Shown piece by piece: positions 47,995-55,861 of a stretch of DNA of 55,861 bases. This stretch comes from Acidobacteriota bacterium (GTDB lineage Bacteria > Acidobacteriota > Vicinamibacteria > Vicinamibacterales > UBA8438), in the NCBI GenBank assembly GCA_021296515.1, contig JAGWAH010000003.1, forward strand, positions 16,662 to 72,522. Reading direction: 5' to 3'. A model generated the notes under the pieces. The model worked only from the letters and a program-made list of their open reading frames with translations, searched no databases and had not been told where the DNA came from. Positions within the stretch are counted from its first letter, which is position 1, and every line of letters starts with the position of its first letter. A program made the position numbers and the translations under genes.

Positions 47995-50142
47995 ATGAAG
48001 GGACCAGCGCTCACGAACGAGCCTGCCGCCCGCGCAGCCCTCGCGGTCGGGGGCCGCATCGACGAGTTGTCGGGCGAGCAGTTCATCGGCTTCTACCGCA
48101 CGATGCTGCTGTCGCGCCGTCTCGACGACCGGGAGCTGCAGCTCAAGAACCAGAGCCTCAGCTACTTCCAGATCAGCGGAGCCGGACACGAGGCCGTTCA
48201 GGTGGCGGCGGGACTGGCCCTGCGGCCGGGCCGCGACTGGGTCTTCCCGTACTACCGCGACCGGGCGCTGTGCCTGACGCTCGGTCTGACGGCCTACGAC
48301 ATGCTGCTCAACGCCGTGGGCGCGAAGGACGATCCCAACTCCGGCGGCCGGCAGATGCCGACCCACTGGAGCTCGCCGACGTTGCGCATCGTGTCCCCCT
48401 CGAGCGCGTGCACCACGCAGTGCCTGCACGCGGTCGGCGCGGCGGAGGCGGGCGAGCTCCTGCCACGGCTTGTCGGCATCGAATCGGACTCGTCGCCCCC
48501 CGACGACGTCGTGCTCGTCTCGCTCGGCGACGGCCAGACCAGCGGGGGCGAGTTCTGGGAATCGCTCAATACGGCCTGTACGGGACGGCTTCCGGTGGTC
48601 TACCTGGTGGAGGACAACGGATACGCGATCTCCGTTCCGGTCGAGGTGCAGACGCCCGGCGGTGATATCTCGGATCTGATCGAGGCGTTCCCCGGGCTGC
48701 ACGTCATCCGCGTCGACGGAACCGACGGCGTCGCCAGCTTCCGCGCCATGAGCGAAGCCGTAGCGTGGGCGCGGGGCCGCTCCGGCCCCGCACTGGTCCA
48801 CGCTCACGTCACGCGTCCGTACTCGCACTCGATGTCGGACGACGAGCGTCACTACAAGAGCGCCGTCGAACGGGAGGCGGAGGCCGCGCGCGATCCGCTG
48901 CGCCGGTTCGCCGACTTCCTGGTGGCCGCCGGGCATGCGACCCAGGTCGAGCTCGACGCGGTCGCGGCCGACGTCGACCGCGAGGTGCAGGACGCTTCGG
49001 ACCGCGCCGTCGCCGCCCCGAAGCCGGATGCGTCGACGGCCGCGTTGTACGTGTACTCCCCAACGGTCGACCCGGCTTCCGACGCGTTCGAGGCCTCGGC
49101 CGCCCCGGCCCCATCCGGCACGCCGGACACGATGGTCTCCGCCATCAACCGCACGCTCAGGGACGAGATGGCGCGCGACCCTCGTATCGTCGTCTTCGGC
49201 GAGGACGTCGCCGACGCCAGCCGCGCGGAGATCCTCTCCGAGGTAACCGGCAAGGGAGGCGTGTTCAAGGCGACGCTCGGACTGCAACGGGAGTACGGCC
49301 GCGAGCGGGTCTTCAATTCTCCGCTCGCCGAGGCGAACATCGTCGGACGGGCGATCGGCATGGCGGTGCGCGGTCTGAAGCCGGTGGTGGAGATCCAGTT
49401 CTTCGACTACATCTGGCCGGCCATGATGCAGATACGGGACGAGCTCTGCATGCTGCGCTACCGCTCGAACAACGACTGGTCCTGCCCGGTCGTCATCCGT
49501 GTCCCGATCGGCGGCTACCTGAAGGGCGGCGCCCTCTATCACAGTCAGTCCGGCGAGAGCATCTTCGCACACTGCCCAGGGCTGCGTATCGCCTTTCCGT
49601 CGACCGCCGAAGACGCGGCCGGCCTGCTCCGCACGGCGATCCGGGCCGACGACCCCGTCCTTTTCCTCGAGCACAAGCACCTCTATCGCCAGACCTACAA
49701 CAAGGCGATCTATCCGGGAGCCGACTACACGCTGCCGTTCGCGCGGGCCGCCGTCCGGCGCGACGGCGCCGACGTCACCGTGCTGACCTGGGGCGCTCTC
49801 GTTCAGAGGTCGCTGCTGGCCGCCGAGCGGGCCAGCCAGGAAGGAATCGACGTTCGGGTGATCGACCTGCGAACGATCGTACCGTACGACTGGGAGGGCA
49901 TCGCCGAGGCCGTGCGAGCGACCAGCCGGGTCGTGATCGCGCACGAAGACCAGTTGACATGCGGTTTCGGGGCCGAGCTCGCTGCACGGATTGCCGACGA
50001 GCTGTTCGAGCACCTCGACGCCCCCGTCAAGCGCCTCGGGGCGTTGGACTGCCCGGTCGCCTACAGCCCCGTTCTCGAAGAAGCCATCCTGCCGCAGGCG
50101 GACGACGTGCTGGACACCATCAGAGCGACCGCTCGCTACTGA
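47995..50142 (+). CDS. 2-oxoacid dehydrogenase E1, alpha and beta subunits fused
   Basis: A 715-residue thiamine-dependent E1 of the branched-chain 2-oxoacid/pyruvate type. The alpha half has the TPP motif GDG at 178-180 with Asn208. The beta half starts near residue 375 ([17 protein letters not shown]) and has [24 protein letters not shown] and LIDLRTI-like [12 protein letters not shown] linker of about 30 Ala/Pro-rich residues joins them. It decarboxylates a 2-oxoacid and passes the acyl group to an E2 lipoyl domain; E2 and E3 are not adjacent. ATG 47995 with AAGGA nine bases upstream. Substrate is not fixed by sequence; branched-chain oxoacids are most likely. Confidence 0.92.
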   Translation: MKGPALTNEPAARAALAVGGRIDELSGEQFIGFYRTMLLSRRLDDRELQLKNQSLSYFQISGAGHEAVQVAAGLALRPGRDWVFPYYRDRALCLTLGLTAYDMLLNAVGAKDDPNSGGRQMPTHWSSPTLRIVSPSSACTTQCLHAVGAAEAGELLPRLVGIESDSSPPDDVVLVSLGDGQTSGGEFWESLNTACTGRLPVVYLVEDNGYAISVPVEVQTPGGDISDLIEAFPGLHVIRVDGTDGVASFRAMSEAVAWARGRSGPALVHAHVTRPYSHSMSDDERHYKSAVEREAEAARDPLRRFADFLVAAGHATQVELDAVAADVDREVQDASDRAVAAPKPDASTAALYVYSPTVDPASDAFEASAAPAPSGTPDTMVSAINRTLRDEMARDPRIVVFGEDVADASRAEILSEVTGKGGVFKATLGLQREYGRERVFNSPLAEANIVGRAIGMAVRGLKPVVEIQFFDYIWPAMMQIRDELCMLRYRSNNDWSCPVVIRVPIGGYLKGGALYHSQSGESIFAHCPGLRIAFPSTAEDAAGLLRTAIRADDPVLFLEHKHLYRQTYNKAIYPGADYTLPFARAAVRRDGADVTVLTWGALVQRSLLAAERASQEGIDVRVIDLRTIVPYDWEGIAEAVRATSRVVIAHEDQLTCGFGAELAARIADELFEHLDAPVKRLGALDCPVAYSPVLEEAILPQADDVLDTIRATARY

Positions 50143-50156
50143 CGAAGGAGGCCCCG

Positions 50157-51221
50157 CTGAACCCACCGGCCCGTGCCCGCGCGATCGGTAGCATCTGCCG
50201 GCTCGCAGGGGCGACGGCCCTGGCGTTGACGTTCGCACCGCTCCTCACCCTCGCGCCGGAGGCCTCGCGCCACGTCGAGATCCTGCACTCCACCGGCGGT
50301 CTGCCACCGCACATCGTCGGCACGTTCCGTGAACCGAGTGTCTTCCAGCAGGCGCCCGACGGGCGCTACTTCGTGTTTGACCGGCGCGGGCATGCGGTCC
50401 ATCGGATCGCCGCCGACCGTACCGTGGCCACGCGGCTCGTACAGGTCGGCCCCGAAGACGGCCGGATCCTGGGTGCGAGCACGTTCGATCTCGGGCCCGG
50501 CTCCCGGTTCGTCGTCGCGGATGCGCCCGGCGGCCGGGAACGCGTCCAGATCTTCGATCTCGACGGCAGGCGCCTGGGCAGCTTCCGGCTGCCGGGTCGT
50601 GCCGCGCCGCGACTCACCGTCGGCCCGATCGTCCTGAACGGCGTCGGCTCACTGGAGTTCACCGGCCGGTCGATGCTGATGAACCAGCCGGAGATCGGCG
50701 GACTGATCACCCGCTTCAGCCTGAACGGGCATCCGTACCAGACGTTCGGCTCCTTCCGCTCGACGGGTCACGAAGCCAATCGCGACCTGCATCTCGCCCT
50801 GAACAGCGGGTTGCCGCTCGCGGACCCGTACGGCGCACACTATTTCGTCTTCCAGTCGGGCCGGCCGCTCTTCCGCAAGTACGACAGCGCCGGGACACTG
50901 CTCTTCGAACGTCACATCGAAGGCGTCGAGCTGGATCCACTGATCAACGCGCTCCCGACGGTCTGGCCCACGCGCCCGGACGAGCGCGGCCGGGAGCTGC
51001 CGCTGGTTCCGCCCACGGTCCGCACCGCCGCCGTCGACCGTGCCGGCAACCTGTGGGTCGCCCTGTCGACGCCGTTCCTCTACGTCTACGATCCATCCGG
51101 CGAGAAGATTCGCACGGTCCGCCTGCAGGCGGCGGGCGTCATTCACCCGTCGAGCCTGCACTTCCCGGACGACCGGCGGATGCTGGTCGCCCCCGGATGC
51201 TACGAATTCACCGTGTGGTGA
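50157..51221 (+). CDS. Secreted beta-propeller protein, CTG start
   Basis: A 354-residue exported protein. A signal peptide (about 1-38: basic, then a LALTFAPLLTLAP hydrophobic run) is followed by NHL/6-bladed-propeller-like repeats (APDGRYFVFDRRG, FDLDGRRLGSFRLPG, VDRAGNLWVALSTPFLYVYDPSG). Function unknown. No ATG, GTG or TTG in frame lies upstream of the signal peptide: the first is TTG 50226, inside it. The CTG at 50157 has AAGGAGG five bases upstream and lies 14 bases after the E1 stop, so a CTG start is the best reading. Cotranscribed with the E1 gene. Confidence 0.78.
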   Translation: MNPPARARAIGSICRLAGATALALTFAPLLTLAPEASRHVEILHSTGGLPPHIVGTFREPSVFQQAPDGRYFVFDRRGHAVHRIAADRTVATRLVQVGPEDGRILGASTFDLGPGSRFVVADAPGGRERVQIFDLDGRRLGSFRLPGRAAPRLTVGPIVLNGVGSLEFTGRSMLMNQPEIGGLITRFSLNGHPYQTFGSFRSTGHEANRDLHLALNSGLPLADPYGAHYFVFQSGRPLFRKYDSAGTLLFERHIEGVELDPLINALPTVWPTRPDERGRELPLVPPTVRTAAVDRAGNLWVALSTPFLYVYDPSGEKIRTVRLQAAGVIHPSSLHFPDDRRMLVAPGCYEFTVW

Positions 51222-51292
51222 CCGGGGCGGGACCCCGCGGCTCACCGCGAGCGCCGTCCCGGCGCGCCCGCGCGACGGACTGTCCGCGTCCG

Positions 51293-51322
51293 TTGCCTCA
51301 TGAGTGGGCCCCCTGCTATCAT
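51293..51322 (+). promoter_or_regulatory. Promoter of the Fo ATP synthase operon
   Basis: TTGCCT at 51293-51298, an 18-bp spacer and TATCAT at 51317-51322. Predicted leader about 88 nt to the atpZ ATG. It is the only AT-containing element in the 196-bp gap. Confidence 0.5.
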
Positions 51323-51417
51323 TGGCTGTTTGTTCGGTCGCCGAGGGTGGTCGCCTTGTCGGATCGCATCGGCTACGGGACAGGCGGGCTCGAAGCGCGT
51401 CGGCGGCAGGAGAGAGA

Positions 51418-51660
51418 ATGCCGGGCGAGCGGGAGCCGTTCGTATCGGGGTCCCTGCGGCATCTGCAGGACAATATCCGCAGGGCCGGACCGGCGGCGAC
51501 GGCCAGCTATTCGTTGATCGGAGCCATTCTCCTGCTCGGCGGCGGAGGACATCTGCTGGACCGCTGGCAGGGAACGGAACCCTGGGGCCTGTTGACGGGT
51601 CTGCTGGCCGGGCTGGTCGTCGGCTTCTACGAACTGGCAAAGACGGTCTGGAAGCGGTGA
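51418..51660 (+). CDS. atpZ: AtpZ/AtpI-family protein
   Basis: An 80-residue two-helix membrane protein: helix 1 about 31-45 (ASYSLIGAILLLGGGG), helix 2 about 58-73. Family members precede atp operons and have been linked to cation transport or assembly of the c-ring. ATG 51418 has AGGAG upstream. An upstream in-frame start at 51304 would cross the promoter and is unlikely. Confidence 0.8.
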   Translation: MPGEREPFVSGSLRHLQDNIRRAGPAATASYSLIGAILLLGGGGHLLDRWQGTEPWGLLTGLLAGLVVGFYELAKTVWKR

Positions 51661-51664
51661 CCGA

Positions 51665-52015
51665 ATGGGGACGGTCTGGACAGCGGCCGTGATTCTGGCC
51701 GCCGGAAGCGCACTGGTTGCGCTGGCGGTGTCCGATGCGGCGGTCGAAATCCTGCTCGGATTGCTGGCTCCGCTCGCGGTCACCCTCGGCTCGTGGCGGA
51801 TGATGGAACGTGCGTACCGACGTAGTCCGGAACAGTTGGCGCGATTGATGGTCCGCGCGTTCGTGGGCAAGCTCGTGTTGTTCGGCATCTACGTCACCCT
51901 GGCCGTCGGCGTGCTCGCGCTGGATGCAGCGTGGTTCATCGGCAGCTTCGCCATATCGTTCGTGGTCCTGCACCTCGCGGAGGCGGTGGAACTGCAACGC
52001 CTGTTCACCGGTTGA
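51665..52015 (+). CDS. atpI: ATP synthase I-like membrane protein
   Basis: A 116-residue, four-helix membrane protein between atpZ and atpB, matching AtpI in size and position. AtpI is thought to help c-ring assembly or stability. ATG 51665, four bases after the atpZ stop. Sequence similarity in this family is low, so the call rests mostly on topology and context. Confidence 0.72.
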   Translation: MGTVWTAAVILAAGSALVALAVSDAAVEILLGLLAPLAVTLGSWRMMERAYRRSPEQLARLMVRAFVGKLVLFGIYVTLAVGVLALDAAWFIGSFAISFVVLHLAEAVELQRLFTG

Positions 52016-52069
52016 TCGCACGCGAGCCGGCGGGACCGGGACCTTCACGAACTCGACTTCGACAGACGC

Positions 52070-53029
52070 ATGCAGCAACCCGACCATACCGAACCGACGG
52101 AACAGGCCGGCGAGCACGCCGAAGCCGCCGAGCACGCGGCCGAGGGATTCGATGCCGGCGAGGTGATCATCGAGCACGTCGCCAACAGCTCGTTCGAGCA
52201 CCCGATCCTGCACCTGCCCGTGCTCTTCGGCATCGACTTCTCGGTGACGAAGCACGTCTTCATGCTCCTCTTCGTCGCGACCGCCGTGTTCCTGCTGATC
52301 ACGACGACGGTGCGGCGCTACCTGCGGCAGGACCGGCTCGTTCCCGGCGGCTTCATGAACGCCCTGGAGTTCATCGTCGAGTTCATCCGCGATTCGATCG
52401 TGCTGCCCAACGTGGGCGCGAAGTACGTCAGGACCTGGGCGCCGCTCGTGCTTACCTTCTTCTTCTTCATACTGGCGGCGAACGTGGTCGGCCTGATCCC
52501 GATCTTCGAGGTAGTCGGCCTGATCGACCACTACGTGCTGCACACGGGCGAGCACTCTCTGGTCAAGAACGTCATCCACGGCGGGACCACCGCGACGGCC
52601 AACTTCAACGTCACCGCGGCGCTCGCCACGATCACGTTCATCTCGATCATCATCGCCGGCACCCTGGCCCACGGCTTCATCAAGCACTGGATCAACCTGG
52701 TCCCTCACGGTCTCGCGTGGCCTCTCTACATCCTGCTGATCCCGATTGAGGTCATGGGCATGTTCGTGAAGCCCTTCGCGCTGACCATGCGTCTGGCCGC
52801 CAACATGACCGGCGGCCACATCGCGATCCTGGCCATCCTGTCTTTCGTCTTCCTGTTCACCGAGTTGTTCGAGAGCGCGCTGGCCGGCATCAGCGTCGGG
52901 GTCCTGGTCTCGGTCCCGCTGGCCGTCGGCATCAACGCGCTCGAGATCATCGTGGTTCTCGTCCAGGCGTACGTCTTCACCCTGTTGTCGGCCGTGTTCA
53001 TCGGCATGGCCATCAACGTGCACCACTAA
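52070..53029 (+). CDS. atpB: ATP synthase subunit a
   Basis: Membrane subunit that forms the proton half-channels beside the c-ring, 319 residues. The essential Arg is R241 (LTMRLAANM), and the C-terminal helices contain the conserved polar residues (ELFESALAG, VQAYVFTLL). The N-terminal tail is rich in Glu, Ala and His, and a loop of about 25 residues follows the third helix, making it longer than the E. coli protein (271). ATG 52070. Confidence 0.96.
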   Translation: MQQPDHTEPTEQAGEHAEAAEHAAEGFDAGEVIIEHVANSSFEHPILHLPVLFGIDFSVTKHVFMLLFVATAVFLLITTTVRRYLRQDRLVPGGFMNALEFIVEFIRDSIVLPNVGAKYVRTWAPLVLTFFFFILAANVVGLIPIFEVVGLIDHYVLHTGEHSLVKNVIHGGTTATANFNVTAALATITFISIIIAGTLAHGFIKHWINLVPHGLAWPLYILLIPIEVMGMFVKPFALTMRLAANMTGGHIAILAILSFVFLFTELFESALAGISVGVLVSVPLAVGINALEIIVVLVQAYVFTLLSAVFIGMAINVHH

Positions 53030-53060
53030 GCGAAACGCATCGCACACGGAGGTTACCTGC

Positions 53061-53285
53061 ATGGAGGTTCTGCATTACTTCGGCGCCGCAATCGGACTCG
53101 GGCTGATCGTCATCGGCGCGGGCTTGGGTATCGGGCGCTTCGCCGCCGCCGCCGCCGAGGGCATCGCCCGCCAGCCGAACGCGGCCGCGCAGATCACGGG
53201 CGCCGTGAACCTGCCCCTCTTCCTGCTGGAAGGCGTCGCGATTCTGGCCGAGGTCTTCGTGCTGCTGGTCGTCCTGCTCCGCTAG
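53061..53285 (+). CDS. atpE: ATP synthase subunit c
   Basis: Proteolipid of the rotor ring, 74 residues, two helices joined by the RQPN loop (37-40). The ion-carrying Glu57 lies 18 residues after the loop Pro39, as Asp61 does in E. coli. A second Glu, Glu64, sits seven residues further in the same helix. The first helix has Arg26 and no Gln at the sodium-ligand position, which favours protons as the coupling ion. ATG 53061 with GGAGG upstream. Confidence 0.95.
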   Translation: MEVLHYFGAAIGLGLIVIGAGLGIGRFAAAAAEGIARQPNAAAQITGAVNLPLFLLEGVAILAEVFVLLVVLLR

Positions 53286-53295
53286 AGGACCCACA

Positions 53296-53802
53296 ATGGA
53301 CAACCCGCTCGTCCAGCCCGATCCGGGGCTGTTCTTCTGGACCATCGCGGTCTTCCTGGTACTGCTGTTCCTGCTGCGGAAATTCGCGTGGGGGCCGCTC
53401 CTTGCGGCGCTCGAGGAACGGAAGGCCGGGATCCGCAAGTCACTCGACGACGCCGACACCGCCAAGCGGGAGCTGGCGGAGCTGCAGTCGACGACCAGCG
53501 CCCTCATCGGCAAGGCCCGCACCGAAGCCGACGCCATCCTGTCGGAGGCACGGGCGGACGGTGCGAAAATCCGACAGGAACTGCGTGACCTCGCGCAACA
53601 GGAAGCGCAGGCAATCAAGCGCGACGCTCAGCAACAGATCCAGTTGGAACGGGACCGTACCGTTTCCGAGCTTCGCCGGGAGGCGGTGGAGCTGTCGGTG
53701 ATGATTGCCTCGAAGCTCATCCGCCGGAACCTCACCCAGGAAGACAACGCGGCGCTCATCGACGACGCGCTGCAGCAGGTCGACTCCAACCGCCTTCAAT
53801 GA
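53296..53802 (+). CDS. atpF: ATP synthase subunit b
   Basis: Peripheral stalk subunit, 168 residues. One N-terminal membrane helix (about 10-28) is followed by KFAWGPLLAALEERKAGI and a long charged coiled coil. ATG 53296 lies 10 bases after atpE. It is the last gene of the operon: the expected atpH does not follow. Instead come strong hairpins and then genes on the other strand. Confidence 0.95.
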   Translation: MDNPLVQPDPGLFFWTIAVFLVLLFLLRKFAWGPLLAALEERKAGIRKSLDDADTAKRELAELQSTTSALIGKARTEADAILSEARADGAKIRQELRDLAQQEAQAIKRDAQQQIQLERDRTVSELRREAVELSVMIASKLIRRNLTQEDNAALIDDALQQVDSNRLQ

Positions 53803-53809
53803 GGCAGCA

Positions 53810-53836
53810 CCGCCGCCCCCTGATGCGGGGCGGCGG
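53810..53836 (+). terminator. Strong GC hairpin after atpF
   Basis: A perfect 10-bp stem (CCGCCGCCCC, 7-base loop, GGGGCGGCGG) starting eight bases after the atpF stop. The right arm is also the left half of an 18-bp palindrome (53828-53845), so a competing hairpin is possible. No U-tract. Confidence 0.6.
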
Positions 53837-53846
53837 CCGCCGCCCG

Positions 53847-53874
53847 GCTCAGCGACCCGTTGGCATCGCTGAGC
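53847..53874 (+). terminator. Second hairpin after atpF
   Basis: A perfect 9-bp stem GCTCAGCGA/TCGCTGAGC with a 10-base loop, 10 bases after the first hairpin. No U-tract. It could serve either strand, as nuoN converges from the other side. Confidence 0.5.
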
Positions 53875-54085
53875 ACCATGCGGTCAGCGACGGCAGGCAT
53901 TCCCGTCGCGCAGCATCACTCACTCTGCAACGGAGCCGTCCCCGTACCTTTGCGCCCCAACAAGGGCGCCGGTCTGGAAGACACCTCTGTGCAGACCTGA
54001 CGGTCGCATTGAGCGTATCGCCGGGTGAGCTTCCTGCGGCGCGCAGGACTCTCGCTGGATCGAGCGTCCGGAAGAAAGTCCAGGC
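53875..54085. other. Non-coding gap between converging atpF and nuoN
   Basis: With the two hairpins the gap is 283 bp. I see no atpH remnant, no RNA gene and no convincing reading frame. A weak hairpin (GGACTCTCG/CGAGCGTCC, 54046-54069, one mismatch) near the nuoN stop could end nuo transcription. The middle part may be a degraded repeat. Confidence 0.5.
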
Positions 54086-55555
54086 TTACCGGAGTGCGGC
54101 GGTCGACACGGCGGAGCCGAACATGTCGGCGGCGATCTGCGCGTGGTCGAACAGGACCTGGGGGTAGACGCCGAACAGAAGGGAACCGACGACGGCAATG
54201 ACCAGTGCGGTCGCCATGGCGGGACTGATCACGATGTCCGAGCCGGCCGTCTCGTCCTTCAGCCACATGAAGACGATGACCCGGTAGTAGTAGTAGAGCG
54301 AGATGACGCTGTTGACGACGAAGATGACGGCGAGCCATACGAAACCCGACTCGATGGCGGCCCCGAACAGCCACAGCTTGCCCATGAATCCAGCGGTCGG
54401 CGGAATGCCGCCGAGCGAAAGCATGAAGATCAGCATGGCGACCGCGGCGAAGGGCTTGCGGAGATACAGCCCGCTCAGGTCCTTGAGCTCATCGCCGATG
54501 ACGTCCTGCCGCCGCAGCATGGCGACCACGGCGAAGGCGCCGAGTTGCATGAACACGTAGACCCAGAGATACACCAGCGCCGCCGCGACCCCGCGCTCCG
54601 TCGCCGCCACCACGCCGATCAGGATGTATCCGGCGTGCGCAATGGACGAATAGGCGAGCATGCGCTTGATGTTGCTCTGCGTGATAGCGGCGATGTTGCC
54701 CACGGTCATCGTGACCGCGGCCAGCACCCAGAACAGCAGTTGCCAGTCGGCGACCAGACTCGGCAGCCCCTCGATGAAGATCCGCAGAATCATCGCGAAC
54801 GAAGCGGCCTTCGAGCCCACCGACAGGTACGCCGTCACCGGGGTGGGGGCCCCCTCGTAGACGTCCGGCGCCCACATGTGGAACGGGACCGCCGCGATCT
54901 TGAATCCCATCCCGGCGACCAGCAGCACCAGCGCCAGCGACAACATCAGGCTCCGCTCGCCGCCGGCCAGCGCCTCGGCCATGCCGCCGAGGCTGGTCGT
55001 ACCCGTGGCGCCGTAGAACAGCGACATGCCGTAGAGCAGGATGCCGAGAGAGAACGCGCCGAGCAGGAAGTACTTGACCGACGCCTCGTTCGACCGCTGG
55101 TTGGGCTTCAGATACCCCGCCAGGATGTAGAACGAGATGGCCATCGTCTCGAGCCCGATGAAGAGCGTGATCAGGTCGATGCCGCTCGCCATGAACAGCA
55201 TGCCGAGCGTCGCACAGAGGATGAGGAAGTAGTACTCGCCGGCGCGGACGGCCTCGACGCGCAGGTACGACGGCGACATCAGGACCGTCAGCAGCGCCGA
55301 CACGATGACGATCACCTTGAAGAACGTCGCGAAACCGTCGACCGCCAGCAGCCCGGCCGAGATCGTCGTGTCCACGCCGGTGAACCCGACGACCGCCGCC
55401 CCGGTCACCGCCAGGGTGAGCAGGGTCATGCCCAGGGTCGCCTCTTCGCGCCGCGGAAACAGGAGGTCGACCACGAGGACGAGCAACGCCCCGCCCGTGA
55501 GCAGCAACTCGGGCAGCAGGTAATAGAAGTCGGCGGCAGTGAACCCGGCAGGCAT
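54086..55555 (-). CDS. nuoN: NADH-quinone oxidoreductase subunit N
   Basis: Antiporter-like membrane subunit of complex I, 489 residues and about 14 helices. Proton-path residues typical of the family are visible: Glu in IGLETMAIS, Lys in ASVKYFLLGAF, Lys in GFKIAAVPFHMWAPDVYEGAPTP and Lys in NIKRMLAYSSIAHAGY. Start at 55555 lies 30 bp after nuoM. Last gene of a nuo operon that continues beyond the right edge. Confidence 0.97.
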   Translation of the reverse strand: MPAGFTAADFYYLLPELLLTGGALLVLVVDLLFPRREEATLGMTLLTLAVTGAAVVGFTGVDTTISAGLLAVDGFATFFKVIVIVSALLTVLMSPSYLRVEAVRAGEYYFLILCATLGMLFMASGIDLITLFIGLETMAISFYILAGYLKPNQRSNEASVKYFLLGAFSLGILLYGMSLFYGATGTTSLGGMAEALAGGERSLMLSLALVLLVAGMGFKIAAVPFHMWAPDVYEGAPTPVTAYLSVGSKAASFAMILRIFIEGLPSLVADWQLLFWVLAAVTMTVGNIAAITQSNIKRMLAYSSIAHAGYILIGVVAATERGVAAALVYLWVYVFMQLGAFAVVAMLRRQDVIGDELKDLSGLYLRKPFAAVAMLIFMLSLGGIPPTAGFMGKLWLFGAAIESGFVWLAVIFVVNSVISLYYYYRVIVFMWLKDETAGSDIVISPAMATALVIAVVGSLLFGVYPQVLFDHAQIAADMFGSAVSTAALR

Positions 55556-55585
55556 GCTTGTTCCTGATGCTCCTCGCGAAAAGGA

Positions 55586-55861
55586 CTAGCGCCCGCCGCC
55601 TCGTACCGGCGCCTCGACCAGAACCGGCGTTCCGGCGTCGGCGCGCGCCGGCCCGTCCGCGTCCACCACTACGGCCGCGAAGCGCGGCGTGTAGTCGCTG
55701 TTGACGCGCATCATGACGTTATCGACCGAGGTCTCCAGCCGGTCGAGGAACGGCTTCGGATAGAGGCCAATCCAGACCGCCAGCACCAGCAGCGGGACGA
55801 ACGTGACGAACTCCCGCATGCTGAGGTCCGGCAGGTTCTCGTTCTTGGGATTGTCCACCGT
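55586..55861 (-). CDS. nuoM: NADH-quinone oxidoreductase subunit M (C-terminal part)
   Basis: About 91 residues of the C-terminus; the gene runs off the right edge. The stretch ENLPDLSMREFVTFVPLLVL followed by a GLYPKPFLD segment matches the last membrane helix of NuoM/ND4-type antiporter subunits, and it lies just upstream of nuoN as in standard nuo operons. A soluble Ala/Asp-rich tail of about 35 residues follows that helix. The GTG near 55858 is not the true start. Confidence 0.85.
   Translation of the reverse strand, partial: TVDNPKNENLPDLSMREFVTFVPLLVLAVWIGLYPKPFLDRLETSVDNVMMRVNSDYTPRFAAVVVDADGPARADAGTPVLVEAPVRGGGR

Noticed and set aside
47821-50238. Long open frame on the minus strand opposite the fused E1 gene, in frame with the cupin
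   Set aside because: It mirrors the codon pattern of the E1 gene, has no recognisable domain, and the cupin has its own strong ribosome binding site at 47820.
53915-53965. A segment resembling flanks of repetitive elements (CCGTCCCCGTACC)
   Set aside because: No inverted partner, no duplication of target and no transposase nearby; single copy in the window.
53799-54167. Small plus-strand frame after atpF as a broken atpH
   Set aside because: Its translation has no helical delta-subunit pattern; it is basic, low in hydrophobic residues and overlaps the end of nuoN.

Overview
This window is a high-GC, gene-dense chromosomal segment of a Gram-negative, respiring bacterium. No plasmid, phage, insertion sequence with a transposase, or CRISPR array was seen. 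MurE carries the DNPR motif of meso-diaminopimelate enzymes, and complex I and F-type ATP synthase genes are present. The gene mix, with E1 alpha and beta fused in one chain and a secreted carboxypeptidase-regulatory/TPR protein, fits Acidobacteriota, perhaps a Vicinamibacteria-type lineage. That assignment is inference from protein style, not from a marker-gene comparison.

Layout. 1-13241 holds metabolic and housekeeping genes: the end of a nucleotide-sugar reductase, a radical SAM protein, htpX, an M20 peptidase, a small secreted protein, thiC, an RlmI-like methyltransferase, rpiB-glyA, a DinG-type helicase, a TPR protein and yggS. 13275-18542 (minus strand) holds lepA-lepB and an unusual pair, a processive-type glycosyltransferase overlapping a citrate synthase. 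18614-26788 (plus strand) holds larB, mutS2, dnaG, rpoD, a CAU tRNA, a zinc-ribbon coiled-coil gene and acpS. 26823-43673 (minus strand) is a full division and cell wall cluster: mraZ-rsmH-ftsL-ftsI-murE-murF-mraY-murD-ftsW-murG-murC-ftsQ-ftsA-ftsZ, with murB and ddl absent. Divergent from mraZ are a YchF-like gene and murJ, then a rhomboid protease, a cupin, a fused 2-oxoacid dehydrogenase E1 and a secreted beta-propeller protein. 51418-53802 is an Fo-only ATP synthase operon (atpZ-atpI-atpB-atpE-atpF) with no F1 genes after it. The window ends in the 3' part of a nuo operon (nuoM-nuoN, minus strand).

How it works together. The dcw cluster supplies the cytoplasmic Mur ligases, MraY and MurG for lipid II, FtsW/FtsI for septal synthesis, and FtsL/Q/A/Z for the divisome. 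MurJ, the lipid II flippase, is read from the other side of the same regulatory gap. That gap holds a near-consensus sigma-70 promoter followed by five GTGG-like repeats spaced exactly 10 bp, which I read as the MraZ operator.

The most interesting signals are: the five-repeat MraZ operator; an in-frame tandem duplication of about 75 residues in the N-terminal part of FtsI; a 130-bp MITE-like inverted-repeat element between ftsW and murD that supplies the murD stop codon; at least two genes (yggS and the propeller protein) that have no ATG, GTG or TTG start and appear to begin at CTG behind a good ribosome binding site; the Fo-only ATP synthase operon ending in competing hairpins; and several genes that look leaderless. 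Starts were chosen by ribosome binding sites and family alignment from memory; no database search was possible.
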